Positions 43,625-55,612 are shown, counted from the first letter of the stretch. The stretch is DNA of 64,000 nucleotides from Arthrobacter sp. DWC3 (GCF_002929375.1 NZ_PJIP01000004.1:248001-312000), one strand, 5' to 3'. Notes: generated from the letters alone by a model not told the origin. Translations and numbers: made by a program.

Positions 43625-44002
43625 GTGGAGCACGGCATACCCCGGTGGCTCAAACTCGATCCGCAGAGCGCGGTACCGCCGTTCGAGCAGGTCAAGCAGG
43701 CCATCCTCGCGGCCGCCACCTCGGGGAAGGCCGCCGTGGGGACGCGACTGCCCCCGGTCCGCGGCCTCGCCACGCACCTCGGCGTCGCCGCCAACACGGT
43801 CGCCCGCGCCTACCGCGAGCTGGAGCAGGCAGGGGTCGTGGAGACCAGGGGCCGGGCCGGCACCGTCATCACCGCCGGGGGCGACGACGCACGCCGTCGG
43901 GTCGCCGCTGCGGCGGACGAGTTCGCCGCCGTCGTCCGTGCCACCGGCGTCCGCGAGAGTGAGGCGATCGAGATGATCAGGGCCGCATTGCGCCGAGCGT
44001 GA
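43625..44002 (+). CDS. GntR family regulator, YtrA-like
   Basis: 125 residues: one winged helix-turn-helix (about 12-80) and a short helical tail, as in the YtrA subfamily. Seen: [66 protein letters not shown]. Regulators of this type usually control an adjacent ABC transporter operon, but none is next to this gene, so the target is unknown. The GTG start has GGAAGGGG a few bases upstream. Confidence 0.88.
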   Translation: MEHGIPRWLKLDPQSAVPPFEQVKQAILAAATSGKAAVGTRLPPVRGLATHLGVAANTVARAYRELEQAGVVETRGRAGTVITAGGDDARRRVAAAADEFAAVVRATGVRESEAIEMIRAALRRA

Positions 44003-44046
44003 ACGACGCGCCGAGGGGCACGGGAACCACGCGGGAAAGGCCCGAT

Positions 44047-44062
44047 TCGAATATGTCTTCGA
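44047..44062 (+). promoter_or_regulatory. Candidate LexA (SOS) box at uvrA
   Basis: TCGAAT-ATGT-CTTCGA, a palindrome matching the actinobacterial SOS box TCGAAC-n4-GTTCGA except at the two innermost positions of the arms. It overlaps the expected -35 region of the uvrA promoter, so a bound repressor would block transcription. Confidence 0.65.
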
Positions 44063-44075
44063 AAGCCTTTTCCCC

Positions 44076-44081
44076 TACAGT
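44076..44081 (+). promoter_or_regulatory. -10 element of uvrA, leaderless
   Basis: TACAGT followed by 6 nt and the GTG at 44088. It lies 13 bp after the LexA-like box. Confidence 0.55.
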
Positions 44082-44087
44082 GGATGG

Positions 44088-46997
44088 GTGTCTATAGCAA
44101 ATTCCCTCGAGCAGCACGCCCACAATCCGGAGCCGGCCCCCCAGGACCTGTCCCGGCTGATCGTGAAGGGCGCGCGCGAGCACAACCTGCGCAACGTCGA
44201 CCTCGACCTCCCGCGCGACGCCATGATCGTCTTCACCGGCCTCTCGGGTTCAGGCAAGTCGTCGCTCGCCTTCGACACCATCTTCGCGGAGGGCCAGCGG
44301 CGCTACGTCGAGTCCCTCTCGGCGTACGCGCGGCAGTTCCTCGGCCAGGTGGACAAGCCCGACGTCGACTTCATCGAGGGTCTCTCGCCCGCCGTGTCGA
44401 TCGACCAGAAGTCCACGAGCAAGAACCCCCGGTCCACCGTGGGCACGATCACCGAGATCTACGACTACATGCGCCTCCTGTGGGCCCGCGTGGGCCGCCC
44501 CCACTGCCCGGTCTGCGGTGAGCCCGTCGCGAAGCAGACACCCCAGCAGATCGTCGACCAGCTCCTCGAGCTGGACGAGGGCACGCGGTTCCAGATCCTC
44601 GCGCCCGTGGTCCGGGCCCGCAAGGGCGAGTTCGTGGACCTCTTCCAGGAGCTCACCGCCAAGGGCTACTCGCGTGCCCGCGTGGACGGCAAGCTCATCC
44701 AGCTCAGCGACCCGCCCAAGCTCGGTAAGCAGTACAAGCACACCATCGAGGTCATCATCGACCGCCTCGTGGTGAAGGACGGCATCCAGCAGCGCCTCAC
44801 CGACTCCGTCGAGACCGCCCTGAAGCTCGCCGACGGCCGCGTCCTGGCCGAGTTCGTCGACCTGCCCGAGGACGACGCCAAGCGTCTCCACGCCTTCTCC
44901 GAGCACCTCGCCTGCCCCAACGAGCACCCGCTGGCCATCGACGAGATCGAGCCGCGCTCGTTCTCCTTCAACAACCCCTTCGGCGCGTGCCCGGCCTGCA
45001 CCGGCATCGGCAGCAAGCTCGAGGTGGACGAGGAGCTCGTGGTCCCCAACCAGGACCTGAGCCTCGCCGAGGGCGCCATCGCCCCGTGGTCGCTCGGCAC
45101 TGCGACCACGGAGTACTGGACGCGCCTGCTCGAGGGACTCGCCGCCGAGCTGAGCTTCGACGTCCACACGCCCTGGCGGAAGCTGCCGGACCGTGCCCGC
45201 GAGGCCGCGCTGTACGGCAAGGACCACAAGGTGGTGGTGCAGTACAAGAACCGCTTCGGCCGTGAGCGCAAGTACAGCACCGGCTTCGAGGGCGCCATCC
45301 AGTACATCCAGCGCAAGCACGCGGAGACGGAGTCCGACAACGCGCGGGACCGCTACGAGGAGTACATGCGGGAGATCCCCTGCCCCACCTGCGGTGGCGC
45401 GCGGCTCAACCCGGCGTCGCTCTCCGTGCTCATCAACGGCCGGTCCATCGCGGAGGTCTCCGCGATGCCCATGCGCGACTGCGCCGAGTTCCTCGACAAC
45501 CTTGTGCTCACCGGCCGTGAGGCGCAGATCGCCAACCAGGTCCTCAAGGAGATCCAGGCGCGCCTGACGTTCCTCCTCGACGTCGGCCTCGAGTACCTCA
45601 ACCTCGAGCGCGCCTCCGGCACGCTGTCGGGCGGGGAGGCGCAGCGCATCCGGCTCGCCACGCAGATCGGCTCCGGGCTCGTGGGCGTGCTGTACGTGCT
45701 CGACGAGCCGTCCATCGGCCTGCACCAGCGCGACAACCGCCGCCTCATCGAGACCCTCACGCGCCTCCGGAACCTCGGCAACACGCTCATCGTCGTCGAG
45801 CACGACGAGGACACCATCGCCGAGGCCGACTGGATCGTGGACATCGGACCCGGCGCGGGGGAGCACGGCGGCCAGGTGGTGCACTCGGGCCTCCTCGAGC
45901 ACCTGCTCACCAACGAGGAGTCGCTGACGGGCGACTACCTCTCCGGGCGCCGCAGGATCGAGATCCCGGCGAAGCGCCGCAAGATCGACCGGTCCCGGCA
46001 GCTGAAGGTCGTGGGCGCCCGCGAGCACAACCTCGTCAACGTGGACGCCACGATCCCGCTCGGCGTCCTCACGGCCGTCACCGGCGTCAGCGGCTCCGGC
46101 AAGTCGACCCTTGTGAACGACATCCTGTACAAGGTCCTCGCCAACAAGCTCAACGGCGCCAAGCAGGTGGCCGGCCGGCACAAGCGCATCGACGGCCTCG
46201 AGCACCTCGACAAGGTCATCCACGTGGACCAGAGCCCCATCGGCCGCACGCCCCGGTCCAACCCCGCCACCTACACCGGCGTCTTCGACAACATCCGCAA
46301 GCTCTTCGCGGAGACCACGGAGGCCAAGGTCCGCGGCTACCTGCCGGGCCGCTTCTCCTTCAACGTCAAGGGCGGACGCTGCGAGGCGTGCTCCGGCGAC
46401 GGGACCCTGAAGATCGAGATGAACTTCCTGCCGGACGTGTACGTGCCGTGCGAGGTCTGCCACGGGGCCCGGTACAACCGCGAGACCCTCGAGGTGCACT
46501 ACAAGGGCAAGACCATCGCCGACGTCCTCGACATGCCCATCGAGGAGGGCGCGGAGTTCTTCGCCGCGTTCAGCCCGATCGCCCGGCACCTGAACACGCT
46601 GGTCGAGGTGGGCCTCGGCTACGTGCGCCTGGGGCAGCCCGCCACCACGCTGTCCGGCGGCGAGGCGCAGCGCGTCAAGCTCGCCAGCGAGTTGCAGAAG
46701 CGGTCCAACGGGCGGAGCATCTACGTCCTCGACGAGCCGACCACCGGCCTGCACTTCGAGGACATCCGCAAGCTCCTGCTCGTCCTGCAGGGCCTCGTGG
46801 ACAAGGGCAACACCGTGGTGACGATCGAGCACAACCTCGACGTCATCAAGAGCGCCGACTGGGTGATCGACCTCGGACCGGACGGCGGATCGGGCGGCGG
46901 GCAGATCATCGCCACGGGCACGCCCGAGCAGGTCGCGCGGAACGAGGCCAGCTACACGGGCACCTTCCTCAAGGAGATCTTCGAGAAGGCGCAGTAG
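44088..46997 (+). CDS. uvrA: Excinuclease ABC subunit A
   Basis: Damage-recognition ATPase of nucleotide excision repair. 969 residues with two ABC modules. First Walker [15 protein letters not shown] near residue 50, signature [12 protein letters not shown] and Walker [11 protein letters not shown]. Second Walker [11 protein letters not shown] near 665, signature [12 protein letters not shown], Walker [11 protein letters not shown]. Zinc modules: CPVCG and CPTCGG in the first half, CEACSGDG and CEVCHG in the second. The GTG at 44088 ([10 protein letters not shown]) is set by the -10 element 6 nt upstream. Confidence 0.98.
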   Translation: MSIANSLEQHAHNPEPAPQDLSRLIVKGAREHNLRNVDLDLPRDAMIVFTGLSGSGKSSLAFDTIFAEGQRRYVESLSAYARQFLGQVDKPDVDFIEGLSPAVSIDQKSTSKNPRSTVGTITEIYDYMRLLWARVGRPHCPVCGEPVAKQTPQQIVDQLLELDEGTRFQILAPVVRARKGEFVDLFQELTAKGYSRARVDGKLIQLSDPPKLGKQYKHTIEVIIDRLVVKDGIQQRLTDSVETALKLADGRVLAEFVDLPEDDAKRLHAFSEHLACPNEHPLAIDEIEPRSFSFNNPFGACPACTGIGSKLEVDEELVVPNQDLSLAEGAIAPWSLGTATTEYWTRLLEGLAAELSFDVHTPWRKLPDRAREAALYGKDHKVVVQYKNRFGRERKYSTGFEGAIQYIQRKHAETESDNARDRYEEYMREIPCPTCGGARLNPASLSVLINGRSIAEVSAMPMRDCAEFLDNLVLTGREAQIANQVLKEIQARLTFLLDVGLEYLNLERASGTLSGGEAQRIRLATQIGSGLVGVLYVLDEPSIGLHQRDNRRLIETLTRLRNLGNTLIVVEHDEDTIAEADWIVDIGPGAGEHGGQVVHSGLLEHLLTNEESLTGDYLSGRRRIEIPAKRRKIDRSRQLKVVGAREHNLVNVDATIPLGVLTAVTGVSGSGKSTLVNDILYKVLANKLNGAKQVAGRHKRIDGLEHLDKVIHVDQSPIGRTPRSNPATYTGVFDNIRKLFAETTEAKVRGYLPGRFSFNVKGGRCEACSGDGTLKIEMNFLPDVYVPCEVCHGARYNRETLEVHYKGKTIADVLDMPIEEGAEFFAAFSPIARHLNTLVEVGLGYVRLGQPATTLSGGEAQRVKLASELQKRSNGRSIYVLDEPTTGLHFEDIRKLLLVLQGLVDKGNTVVTIEHNLDVIKSADWVIDLGPDGGSGGGQIIATGTPEQVARNEASYTGTFLKEIFEKAQ

Positions 46998-47057
46998 CCC
47001 GACCCGCCGGTCGGGGTATGCACGGCAGGGCATGCATGACGCGTGCCCTGCCGGTGC
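46998..47057 (+). terminator. Double hairpin terminator after uvrA
   Basis: First stem CCCGACC/GGTCGGG with a 4-nt loop (46998-47015), starting directly after the stop codon. Second, stronger stem GCACGGCAGGGCA against TGCCCTGCCGGTGC with one bulged base (47020-47057). Confidence 0.8.
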
Positions 47058-47083
47058 TATGGCAAGCTTGCCCGGTGGCACAT

Positions 47084-47740
47084 ATGCATTCGCTGATACT
47101 CTTCGACCTCGACGGAACGCTCGTCGACCCGGCGGGAGCGATCACCGAGGGCATCGCGGGCGCCCTGCGCCGGCACGGTCTGCCGGTGCCCGACGACGAC
47201 GCCCTCCAGGCCATGGTCGGCCCGCCCCTCGTGTCCTCGCTCACCGGGCCGGCTGGCGTGCCCGCCTCCCGCGTGCAGGACGTCCTCGCCACCTACCGCA
47301 CGGGCTACGTGGACACCGGCATGGCGCGGAGCCGTCCCTATCCCGGGATCGCCCGCTGCGTCGCGGCGCTGGCGCGTCGCGGCGCGGTGGTCGCCGTCGC
47401 CACCCAGAAACCCGAGTGGCTCGCCGAGGAGCTCCTCACCGTGCAGGGGCTCCGGCCCCTCTTCGCCTCCGTGCACGGGTCCCCGCGCGACGAGACCCGG
47501 GCCGCCGCCGGGAAGACCTCGATCATCCGTGCGGCGCTCGAGCGCCACCCGGACGCGGCAGGTTCCGCCGTCATGGTCGGCGACCGCCGGCACGACGTCG
47601 AGGGCGCCACCGCGAACGGCCTGCCGTGCATCGGCGTGGAGTGGGGCTTCGCGGCACCCGGCGAACTGCAGGAGGCCGGAGCCGCCGCCGTGGTGCACTC
47701 CGCGGACGAACTGCTGGAGGTGCTCGGTGGGAGTCTATGA
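47084..47740 (+). CDS. HAD family phosphatase
   Basis: 218 residues, HAD superfamily with a helical cap (C1) between the motifs. Motif I LFDLDGTLVDP, motif II VAVATQKPEW (T in place of the common S/T-N), the lysine in AAGKTSIIRAAL, and motif IV VMVGDRRHDVEGA. It resembles phosphoglycolate-phosphatase-like (Gph) hydrolases, but the substrate cannot be assigned. The start could also be the GTG at 47075; no clear ribosome-binding site marks either. Its end overlaps the next gene by 14 nt. Confidence 0.85.
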   Translation: MHSLILFDLDGTLVDPAGAITEGIAGALRRHGLPVPDDDALQAMVGPPLVSSLTGPAGVPASRVQDVLATYRTGYVDTGMARSRPYPGIARCVAALARRGAVVAVATQKPEWLAEELLTVQGLRPLFASVHGSPRDETRAAAGKTSIIRAALERHPDAAGSAVMVGDRRHDVEGATANGLPCIGVEWGFAAPGELQEAGAAAVVHSADELLEVLGGSL

Positions 47741-48395
47741 CCTGACGCGCAGCACCACCCGCGGGCTCATCGCCGGTCTGTGCCGGCCCACGGTGGAGGG
47801 ACTGCACCACGTGCCCGCGGACGGCCCGTTCATCGTCGCCGCGAACCACCTCTCCTTCCTCGACAGCGTCCTCGTGCAGGCACTCATGCCCCGCCCGGTG
47901 GCCTTCTTCGCCAAGGCCGAGTACTTCACGGGTACCGGGCTGAAGGGCGCGCTCATGAAGTCCTTCTTCGAGGGCGTGGGGTCCATCCCCGTGGAGCGCG
48001 GGCAGCAGGCCGCCAGCGTCCAGGCCCTCAAGACGCTCCTCGACCTGCTCGAGAAGGGCGACGGCGTCGGCATCTACCCGGAGGGGACGCGCTCGCGCGA
48101 CGGGAAGCTCTACCGGGGACGGACCGGCGTGGGCTGGCTCGCGCTCACCACCGGCGCCCCCGTGGTGCCCGTGGGACTCATCGGCACGGATGCCCTGCAG
48201 CCGGCAGGGAAGAAGGGCGTGCGGCCGCAGCACTTCACCCTGCGCGTCGGCCGGCCGCTGGTGTTCGCGAAGACCGGTCCCGGGCACCCGCTGCCCGCGC
48301 GGCGCAATGCCACGGACGCCATCATGGACAGCATCGCGGCGCTCACCGGCCAGGACCGCGTGCCGCACTACAACCAGAGCCCCGCCGCCGAGTAG
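47727..48395 (+). CDS. 1-acyl-sn-glycerol-3-phosphate acyltransferase (PlsC-like)
   Basis: 222 residues. Makes phosphatidic acid from lysophosphatidic acid at the membrane, by family. Catalytic H-x4-D in VAANHLSFLDSV, glycerol-phosphate motif VGSIPVERG, PEGTRSRDGKLYRG, and the late PVVPVGLIGT. No long transmembrane stretch. The GTG start lies inside the 3' end of the HAD phosphatase gene, so the pair is coupled. A role in lipid phosphate metabolism for both is possible. Confidence 0.9.
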   Translation: MGVYDLTRSTTRGLIAGLCRPTVEGLHHVPADGPFIVAANHLSFLDSVLVQALMPRPVAFFAKAEYFTGTGLKGALMKSFFEGVGSIPVERGQQAASVQALKTLLDLLEKGDGVGIYPEGTRSRDGKLYRGRTGVGWLALTTGAPVVPVGLIGTDALQPAGKKGVRPQHFTLRVGRPLVFAKTGPGHPLPARRNATDAIMDSIAALTGQDRVPHYNQSPAAE

Positions 48396-48496
48396 CCCGG
48401 CCCGCGCCCGTCCGCCCGCGAGGACGTCCGCCCGCGAGGACGTCAGCGGTGAGCGGAACCGGGCTGCCCGGGTCGGGGCATGTCACCGTCCGCACC

Positions 48497-48502
48497 TAGG
48501 AT
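48497..48502 (+). promoter_or_regulatory. -10 element of uvrC, leaderless
   Basis: TAGGAT 6 nt before the GTG at 48509. Confidence 0.55.
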
Positions 48503-48508
48503 TGACGT

Positions 48509-50557
48509 GTGGCGAACCCAGTGACGTACCGGCCGAAGACCGGCGAGATCCCGCTCGACCCGGGGGTCTACCGGTTCCGGGACGAGCACGGCCGCGTCAT
48601 CTACGTGGGCAAGGCGAAGAACCTGCGCTCCCGCCTCAACTCGTACTTCGCGAACCCGCAGGGCCTCCTCGCCAAGACCCGCAGCATGGTCTTCACCGCG
48701 GCGAGCGTGGAGTGGACCGTGGTGGGCAGCGAGCTCGAGGCGCTGCAGCTCGAGTACACGTGGATCAAGGAGTTCGATCCGCGGTTCAACATCATGTTCC
48801 GCGACGACAAGTCCTACCCGTACCTCGCCGTCACCATGGGGGAGAAGTACCCCCGCGTGCAGGTGCTGCGCGGCGACAAGAAGAAGGACACGCGCTACTT
48901 CGGCCCGTTCTACCCGGCGAAGGCCATCCGCGAGACCGTCGACACGATGATCCGGGTCTTCCCGGTCCGTACCTGCAGCGCCGGGGTGTTCAAGCGCGCC
49001 GAGCGGACGGGCAGGCCCTGCCTCCTGGGGTACATCGACAAGTGCTCCGCGCCGTGCGTGGGCCGGATCAGCCCCGAGGACCACAAGGCCCTCGCGGGCG
49101 ACTTCTGCGACTTCATGTCCGGTGAGGCCAAGAAGTTCATCTCCGGGCTCGAGAAGAAGATGGCCGAGGCCGTCCAAGAGCTCGACTACGAGTCCGCCGC
49201 GCGTCTGCGCGACGACATCTCGGCCCTCCGCCGCGTCTTCGAGCGCAACACCGTCGTGCTCAGCGAGGACACGGACGCCGACATCTTCGCGATCAAGGAG
49301 GACGAGCTCGAGGCCGCGGCCCAGGTCTTCCACGTCCGGGGCGGGCGCATCCGCGGCCAGCGCGGGTGGGTCGTGGAGAAGGTCGAGGACATGGACACCC
49401 CGGACCTCGTGGAGCACCTGCTGCAGCAGGTCTACGGGGAGGGCAGCAGCAGCAACGAGCAGATCCCGCGCGAGGTCCTCGTCCCCGTCCTCCCGAGCAA
49501 TTCCGACCAGATGCTCGAATGGCTGCGCGGCCTCCGCGGCGCCCGCGTGGACGTGCGCGTCCCGCAGCGCGGCGACAAGGCGACCCTCATGGGCACGGTG
49601 GAGCAGAACGCCGCCGAGGCGCTGCGCCTGCACAAGAGCCGTCGCGCCGGGGACATCACCACCCGATCCACCGCCCTGCAGGAGCTGCAGGAGGCCCTCG
49701 ACCTGCCGCAGCCGCTCATGCGCATCGAGTGCTTCGACATCTCGCACGTGCAGGGCACCAACGTGGTGGCATCGATGGTCGTCGTCGAGGACGGCCTGCC
49801 GCGCAAGTCCGAGTACCGGAAGTTCTCCATCACGGGCGACGCCGCCCGTGACGACACGGCCTCCATGTACGACGTCATCCACCGCCGGTTCCGCAACTAC
49901 CTCGCGGGCAAGGCGGGCCCGGCGCGGGACGCCGCGGCGCCCGACCCGGAGACCGACCCCGTGGACGACGACGCGTCGGTCCTCGCGCACCCGGCCGTGG
50001 ACGAGCCGTCCGACGGCGCGCCGCTGCAGGACACGACGACGGCGATCACCCGCAACCGGTTCGCCTACCCACCCAACCTCGTGGTCGTGGACGGCGGTCC
50101 GCCGCAGGTGGCCGCCGCGTCCCGCGCACTGGCCGACCTGGGCATCGACGACGTCTTCGTGATCGGCCTCGCCAAGCGGCTCGAGGAGGTCTGGATCCAG
50201 GACAGCGAGTTCCCCGTGATCCTTCCGCGCGCGTCGGAGGGGCTGTTCATGCTGCAGCGCATCCGGGACGAGGCGCACCGCTTCGCCATCACCTTCCACC
50301 GGCAGAAGCGCGGCAAGTCGATGACCGCCTCGGCGCTCGACGAGATCGCCGGGCTGGGCCCCGCCAAGCGCAAGGCCCTGCTCAAGCACTTCGGGTCCGT
50401 CAAGAAGATCCGGGCGGCCTCCGTGGAGGAGCTCGTCGAGGTACCCGGCGTGGGTCCGGCCCTCGCCGAAACCATCCGCACGTCGCTCGCCGTCGCCCCG
50501 GAGGACGCGCCCGCCCCGGCCGTGAACATGGCCACGGGCGAGATCATCGAAGATTAG
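48509..50557 (+). CDS. uvrC: Excinuclease ABC subunit C
   Basis: Dual-incision nuclease of nucleotide excision repair. 682 residues. N-terminal GIY-YIG nuclease ([25 protein letters not shown] at about 16-40) makes the 3' cut. A cysteine cluster ([21 protein letters not shown]) fits the Fe-S-binding site reported for UvrC. UVR domain [29 protein letters not shown]. The RNase H-like nuclease ([27 protein letters not shown]) makes the 5' cut. C-terminal helix-hairpin-helix pair ([28 protein letters not shown]). A roughly 40-residue acidic insert sits around 465-510. Confidence 0.98.
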   Translation: MANPVTYRPKTGEIPLDPGVYRFRDEHGRVIYVGKAKNLRSRLNSYFANPQGLLAKTRSMVFTAASVEWTVVGSELEALQLEYTWIKEFDPRFNIMFRDDKSYPYLAVTMGEKYPRVQVLRGDKKKDTRYFGPFYPAKAIRETVDTMIRVFPVRTCSAGVFKRAERTGRPCLLGYIDKCSAPCVGRISPEDHKALAGDFCDFMSGEAKKFISGLEKKMAEAVQELDYESAARLRDDISALRRVFERNTVVLSEDTDADIFAIKEDELEAAAQVFHVRGGRIRGQRGWVVEKVEDMDTPDLVEHLLQQVYGEGSSSNEQIPREVLVPVLPSNSDQMLEWLRGLRGARVDVRVPQRGDKATLMGTVEQNAAEALRLHKSRRAGDITTRSTALQELQEALDLPQPLMRIECFDISHVQGTNVVASMVVVEDGLPRKSEYRKFSITGDAARDDTASMYDVIHRRFRNYLAGKAGPARDAAAPDPETDPVDDDASVLAHPAVDEPSDGAPLQDTTTAITRNRFAYPPNLVVVDGGPPQVAAASRALADLGIDDVFVIGLAKRLEEVWIQDSEFPVILPRASEGLFMLQRIRDEAHRFAITFHRQKRGKSMTASALDEIAGLGPAKRKALLKHFGSVKKIRAASVEELVEVPGVGPALAETIRTSLAVAPEDAPAPAVNMATGEIIED

Positions 50558-50558
50558 C

Positions 50559-50564
50559 TAGGCT
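50559..50564 (+). promoter_or_regulatory. Candidate -10 of rapZ-yvcK-whiA
   Basis: TAGGCT directly after the uvrC stop, giving a leader of about 77 nt before rapZ. The operon can thus be read apart from uvrC. Confidence 0.45.
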
Positions 50565-50647
50565 GAAGGCGCGGCCGCAGGCGCCGCGCCACCCCAGGGC
50601 AGGCCGGGAGACCGGACGCCCCGTCGAGCCGGAACGGATGCACCACG

Positions 50648-51547
50648 ATGACTGAGGCCACGAGCCTGACTCCGGTCGAACCCGCCGAATCCGAGCTGCT
50701 GGTGGTGACCGGCATGTCGGGGGCCGGCCGCAGCACGGCAGCGAACGCCCTCGAGGACCACGGCTGGTACGTGGTGGAGAACCTCCCGCCGCAGATGCTC
50801 ACCACGCTCACCGAGCTCGTCGCGCGGACGCCCGAGACCATTCCCAAGCTGGCCGTCGTCGTCGACGTGCGCGGCAAGGAGCTCTTCCGCGACATCCAGG
50901 CGTCCCTCGCGGGCCTCCGCTCGGCCGGCGTCAAGTACCGCGTGCTGTTCCTCGACGCCGACGACGCCGTCCTGGTGCGGCGCTTCGAGCAGGGCCGTCG
51001 GCCGCACCCGCTGCAGGGCGACGGCCGCATCCTCGACGGGATCGCCGCCGAGCGCGAGGTGCTGAAGGAACTGAAGCACTCCTCGGACGACGTCATCGAC
51101 ACGACCGACCTCAACGTGCACGCCCTCGCCACCAAGGTCACGGAGCTGTTCTCCGAGTCCGGGCCGATCGTGCTGCGGCTCAACGTGATGAGCTTCGGCT
51201 TCAAGTACGGCCTCCCGGCCGACGCCAACTACGTGGCGGATGTCCGCTTCATCCCAAACCCCCACTGGGTCCCGGTCCTCCGACCGCAGACGGGGCTCGA
51301 CGCGCCGGTCCGCGACTACGTGCTCGGGGCGCAGGGCGCGGGCGACTTCATCGAGCGCTACGTGAACGCCCTGATCCCCGTCCTGGACGGCTACCGCCGC
51401 GAGAACAAGCACTACGCCACCATCGCCGTCGGCTGCACGGGCGGCAAGCACCGCTCGGTGGCCGTCACCGAGGAGATCGCGCAGCGCCTGGCCCAGCTGC
51501 CGGGAGTGCAGGTCGCCGCGCATCACCGCGACCTCGGTCGTGAGTAA
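50648..51547 (+). CDS. rapZ: RNase adapter RapZ (nucleotide-binding YvcJ family)
   Basis: 299 residues. P-loop GMSGAGRST near residue 20, with R where the classic Walker lysine would be. Further motifs: [30 protein letters not shown], and the C-terminal [25 protein letters not shown] and [17 protein letters not shown]. In E. coli RapZ steers GlmZ decay for cell-wall precursor control. The actinobacterial role is not settled. Its TAA shares a base with the next ATG (TAATG). Confidence 0.95.
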   Translation: MTEATSLTPVEPAESELLVVTGMSGAGRSTAANALEDHGWYVVENLPPQMLTTLTELVARTPETIPKLAVVVDVRGKELFRDIQASLAGLRSAGVKYRVLFLDADDAVLVRRFEQGRRPHPLQGDGRILDGIAAEREVLKELKHSSDDVIDTTDLNVHALATKVTELFSESGPIVLRLNVMSFGFKYGLPADANYVADVRFIPNPHWVPVLRPQTGLDAPVRDYVLGAQGAGDFIERYVNALIPVLDGYRRENKHYATIAVGCTGGKHRSVAVTEEIAQRLAQLPGVQVAAHHRDLGRE

Positions 51548-52569
51548 TGGGACTGTTCTCCGGGCCGCTGCCCCTCGTCCCGCCGTCCGCGCGGCGGCAG
51601 GGTGATTCCGGCGCCGGCCCGTCCGTCGTCGCCCTCGGCGGCGGCCACGGACTCGCGGCGTCCCTCTCGGCGCTGCGGCTCCTGACGCAGGAGCTGACCG
51701 CGGTGGTCACGGTCGCCGACGACGGCGGTTCCTCCGGCCGACTCCGCCACGAACTCGGGGTGCTGCCGCCCGGGGACCTGCGCATGGCCCTCGCCGCCCT
51801 CTGCGACGACACCGACTGGGGCCGGACGTGGCGCGACGTCATGCAGCACCGCTTCACCGCCCGCCACGGCGTCGAGAGCCCCCTGGACAACCACGCCATG
51901 GGCAACCTGCTGATCGTCACGCTGTGGGAACTGCTGGGTGACCCCGTGGCGGGCCTCCAGTGGGCCGGCGCCCTCCTCGGCGCGCGCGGGCGGGTCCTGC
52001 CCATGGCCGGCGTGCCGCTGACCATCGAGGGCGATCTCCTCATCGAGGTGGAGGGGAGCCTCCGCGTCACCACGGTGACCGGCCAGGCGAAGCTCGCCGT
52101 CGCCTCCGAGACCGGCAACGTGGGCAGCGTCCGCCTCCTGCCACCCGCCGCCCCCGCGTGCGAGGACGCCCTGGAGGCGATCGAGCTGGCCGACTGGGTG
52201 GTCCTCGGTCCGGGCTCCTGGTACACCTCCGTGCTGCCGCACCTGCTGCTCCCGGAGCTGCGGGACGCCCTGTGCCGTACCTCCGCGAAGCGGTGCCTCA
52301 CCATGAACCTCAGCAACGACACGAAGGAGACCCAGGGCATGAGCGCCGTGGACCACCTCCGCGTCATCTCGCGCTACGCACCGGATTTCACGGTCGACGT
52401 GGTGCTCGCGGACCCGTCCGTGATCGCCGACCGGGACGAGTTCGAGCGGGCCGTCGCGGGGATGGGCGGACGCGCCGTCTTCGGTACAGTGGGAGCTTCG
52501 ACCGGTAAGCCCGTCCACGACACGCTCCGGCTGGCGACGTCCTACAACGACATGTTCGGAGAGAACTAG
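51547..52569 (+). CDS. yvcK: Gluconeogenesis factor YvcK/CofD-like
   Basis: 340 residues of the YvcK (CuvA) family, which binds UDP-sugars and supports cell-wall synthesis on gluconeogenic carbon. Motifs: [88 protein letters not shown]. The ATG overlaps the rapZ stop by one base. It is the second gene of the conserved rapZ-yvcK-whiA set. Confidence 0.95.
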   Translation: MGLFSGPLPLVPPSARRQGDSGAGPSVVALGGGHGLAASLSALRLLTQELTAVVTVADDGGSSGRLRHELGVLPPGDLRMALAALCDDTDWGRTWRDVMQHRFTARHGVESPLDNHAMGNLLIVTLWELLGDPVAGLQWAGALLGARGRVLPMAGVPLTIEGDLLIEVEGSLRVTTVTGQAKLAVASETGNVGSVRLLPPAAPACEDALEAIELADWVVLGPGSWYTSVLPHLLLPELRDALCRTSAKRCLTMNLSNDTKETQGMSAVDHLRVISRYAPDFTVDVVLADPSVIADRDEFERAVAGMGGRAVFGTVGASTGKPVHDTLRLATSYNDMFGEN

Positions 52570-52579
52570 GAGTGCATCT

Positions 52580-53560
52580 GTGGCCCTGACCGCCGACGTC
52601 AAAGAGGAGCTCTCGCACCTCGACGTCAAGAAATCCTCGGTCCGCAAGGCCGAGGTGTCCGCCCTCCTGAGGTTCGCCGGGGGCCTCCACATCATCTCGG
52701 GCAGGATCGTCATCGAGGCCGAGGTGGACCTCGCCTCGACCGCCCGCCGGCTGCGCGCGGCCATCGCGGAGGTGTACGGCCACAACAGCGAGATCATCGT
52801 GGTCACCGGCGGGGGACTCAAGCGCGGCAACCGGTACGTGGTCCGCGTGGTGCGCGACGGCGAATCCCTGGCCCGCCAGACCGGCCTCCTGGACAGCCGC
52901 GGCCGTCCCGTGCGGGGCCTGCCCTCGGCCGTGGTCAACGGGTCGACGGCGGACGCCGAGGCCGTGTGGCGCGGCGCCTTCCTGGCGCACGGCTCGCTCA
53001 CCGAACCGGGCCGATCCTCCTCGCTCGAGGTCACCTGCCCCGGCCCGGAATCCGCCCTCGCCCTCGTGGGCGCCGCCCGCCGCCTCGACATCTCCGCGAA
53101 GGCGCGCGAGGTCCGGGGCGTCGACCGCGTGGTCATCCGCGACGGCGACACCATCGCGGCCCTCCTGACCCGCATGGGCGCCCACGACGCGCTCATGGTG
53201 TGGGAGGAGCGCCGCATGCGCAAGGAGGTTCGCGCCACGGCGAACCGCCTCGCCAACTTCGACGACGCGAACCTCCGCCGGTCCGCGCAGGCCGCCGTCG
53301 CCGCCGGAGCGCGCGTGGAGCGCGCCCTCGAGATCCTCGGCGAGAGCGTGCCCGAGCACCTGCGCTACGCCGGGGAGCTGCGCGTGGCCCACAAGCAGGC
53401 GAGCCTCGACGAACTCGGGCGCCTCGCCGATCCTCCGATGACCAAGGACGCTATCGCCGGGCGCATCCGCAGGCTCCTCGCGATGGCCGACAAGAGGGCC
53501 TCGGACATCGGGATCCCCGGGACGGACGCCAATGTGACCGCGGACATGCTCGACGAGTGA
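52580..53560 (+). CDS. whiA: DNA-binding protein WhiA
   Basis: 326 residues. N-terminal homing-endonuclease-like (LAGLIDADG-derived) domain without nuclease residues and C-terminal helix-turn-helix ([30 protein letters not shown]). In Streptomyces WhiA with WhiB controls sporulation septation. In non-sporulating actinobacteria it is kept and likely links to division. The GTG start has ggag about 9 nt upstream and lies 10 nt after yvcK. Confidence 0.96.
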   Translation: MALTADVKEELSHLDVKKSSVRKAEVSALLRFAGGLHIISGRIVIEAEVDLASTARRLRAAIAEVYGHNSEIIVVTGGGLKRGNRYVVRVVRDGESLARQTGLLDSRGRPVRGLPSAVVNGSTADAEAVWRGAFLAHGSLTEPGRSSSLEVTCPGPESALALVGAARRLDISAKAREVRGVDRVVIRDGDTIAALLTRMGAHDALMVWEERRMRKEVRATANRLANFDDANLRRSAQAAVAAGARVERALEILGESVPEHLRYAGELRVAHKQASLDELGRLADPPMTKDAIAGRIRRLLAMADKRASDIGIPGTDANVTADMLDE

Positions 53561-53569
53561 AGAAGTGCA

Positions 53570-53575
53570 TAGGAT
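53570..53575 (+). promoter_or_regulatory. Candidate -10 of sodA
   Basis: TAGGAT 9 bp after the whiA stop, giving a leader of about 118 nt before the sodA start. Confidence 0.45.
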
Positions 53576-53699
53576 GGAACAGCAAGCCCGCTTCCGATCG
53601 ATCGGGCCGCCTGCCCTCCGCACCGCGGGGACGACGGCCCGCGCGGGCATCCGGGATCACACCTGAGATCGCATCTGAGATCACTACATGGAGGACTAC

Positions 53700-54329
53700 G
53701 TGAGCGAATACGTACTGCCGGATCTTGACTATGACTATGCGGCCCTCGAGCCGCACATCTCGGGCCGGATCATGGAGCTCCACCACTCCAAGCATCAGGC
53801 CACCTACGTCAAGGGCGCCAACGACGCCCTGGCGCAGCTCGCCGAGGCGCGCGCGAAGGGCGAGTTCGGGACCATCCCCAAGCTGTCCAAGGACCTGGCC
53901 TTCCACGTGGGCGGGGTGATCAACCACAGCATCTTCTGGAAGAACATGTCCCCCGAGGGAGGAGACAAGCCCGACGGCGAGCTCGCCGCGGCCCTCGACG
54001 ACGCCTTCGGCTCCTTCGACGCGTTCCGCGCGCACTTCACGGCGGCCGCCACCTCGCTGCAGGGCTCCGGCTGGGCCGTCCTCGCGTACGAGCCGCTGGG
54101 CAAGAACATCGTCATCGAGCAGCTCTACGACCAGCAGGGCAACGTGCCCGTGGGCACCATCCCGCTGCTCATGCTCGACATGTGGGAGCACGCCTTCTAC
54201 CTGGACTACGTCAACGTCAAGCCCGACTACGTGAAGGCCTGGTGGAACCTCGTCAACTGGGCCGACGTCCAGACCCGGTTCCAGGCAGCACGCACCGGCG
54301 CCTCCGTCCTCATCACGCCCGGCGCCTGA
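53700..54329 (+). CDS. sodA: Superoxide dismutase (Mn/Fe type)
   Basis: Converts superoxide to peroxide and oxygen in the cytosol. 209 residues from the GTG at 53700 ([22 protein letters not shown]), which has GGAGG 5 nt upstream. The ATG at 53688 overlaps that site, so it is rejected. Metal ligands: His in ELHHSKHQ, His in [10 protein letters not shown], and D and H in [11 protein letters not shown]. The [11 protein letters not shown] and GSGWAVL surroundings fit the Mn form common in this group, but Fe cannot be excluded. Confidence 0.95.
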   Translation: MSEYVLPDLDYDYAALEPHISGRIMELHHSKHQATYVKGANDALAQLAEARAKGEFGTIPKLSKDLAFHVGGVINHSIFWKNMSPEGGDKPDGELAAALDDAFGSFDAFRAHFTAAATSLQGSGWAVLAYEPLGKNIVIEQLYDQQGNVPVGTIPLLMLDMWEHAFYLDYVNVKPDYVKAWWNLVNWADVQTRFQAARTGASVLITPGA

Positions 54330-54333
54330 CCGC

Positions 54334-54375
54334 CCGCGGACGGGCAGGGCCGGCATCACGGCCGCCCGTCCGCGG
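54334..54375 (+). terminator. Terminator after sodA
   Basis: CCGCGGACGGGC (54334-54345) pairs perfectly with GCCCGTCCGCGG (54364-54375). An inner GGCCG/CGGCC stem extends it. Confidence 0.85.
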
Positions 54376-54428
54376 CAACCGGTGCAGGGCGCCCGGCGGT
54401 CCGGGTGCACGCGACACGCCGTGCTGAG

Positions 54429-54434
54429 TAAGGT
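54429..54434 (+). promoter_or_regulatory. Candidate -10 of the gap operon
   Basis: TAAGGT between the sodA terminator and gap, about 168 nt before the gap start. The leader holds nothing I can name. Confidence 0.4.
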
Positions 54435-54586
54435 GGGAGCCGGGGACCCGGCCCCGCCCACGGACCACCCGCTCCGCCAGGAGCCCGCAGGACCCGAAGA
54501 ATTTCGGCACGAAGGTGTGCCCGGTACCAGATGTATTCGTCGCCGGAAGCACCCGAGAAGGGTCAGGCAGGCGGCACCACCTATGA

Positions 54587-55612
<1,026 letters not shown>

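Noticed and set aside
53688-53699. ATG at 53688 as the sodA start
   Set aside because: The GGAGG ribosome-binding site overlaps this ATG region and fits the GTG at 53700, whose product matches the usual SodA N-terminus.
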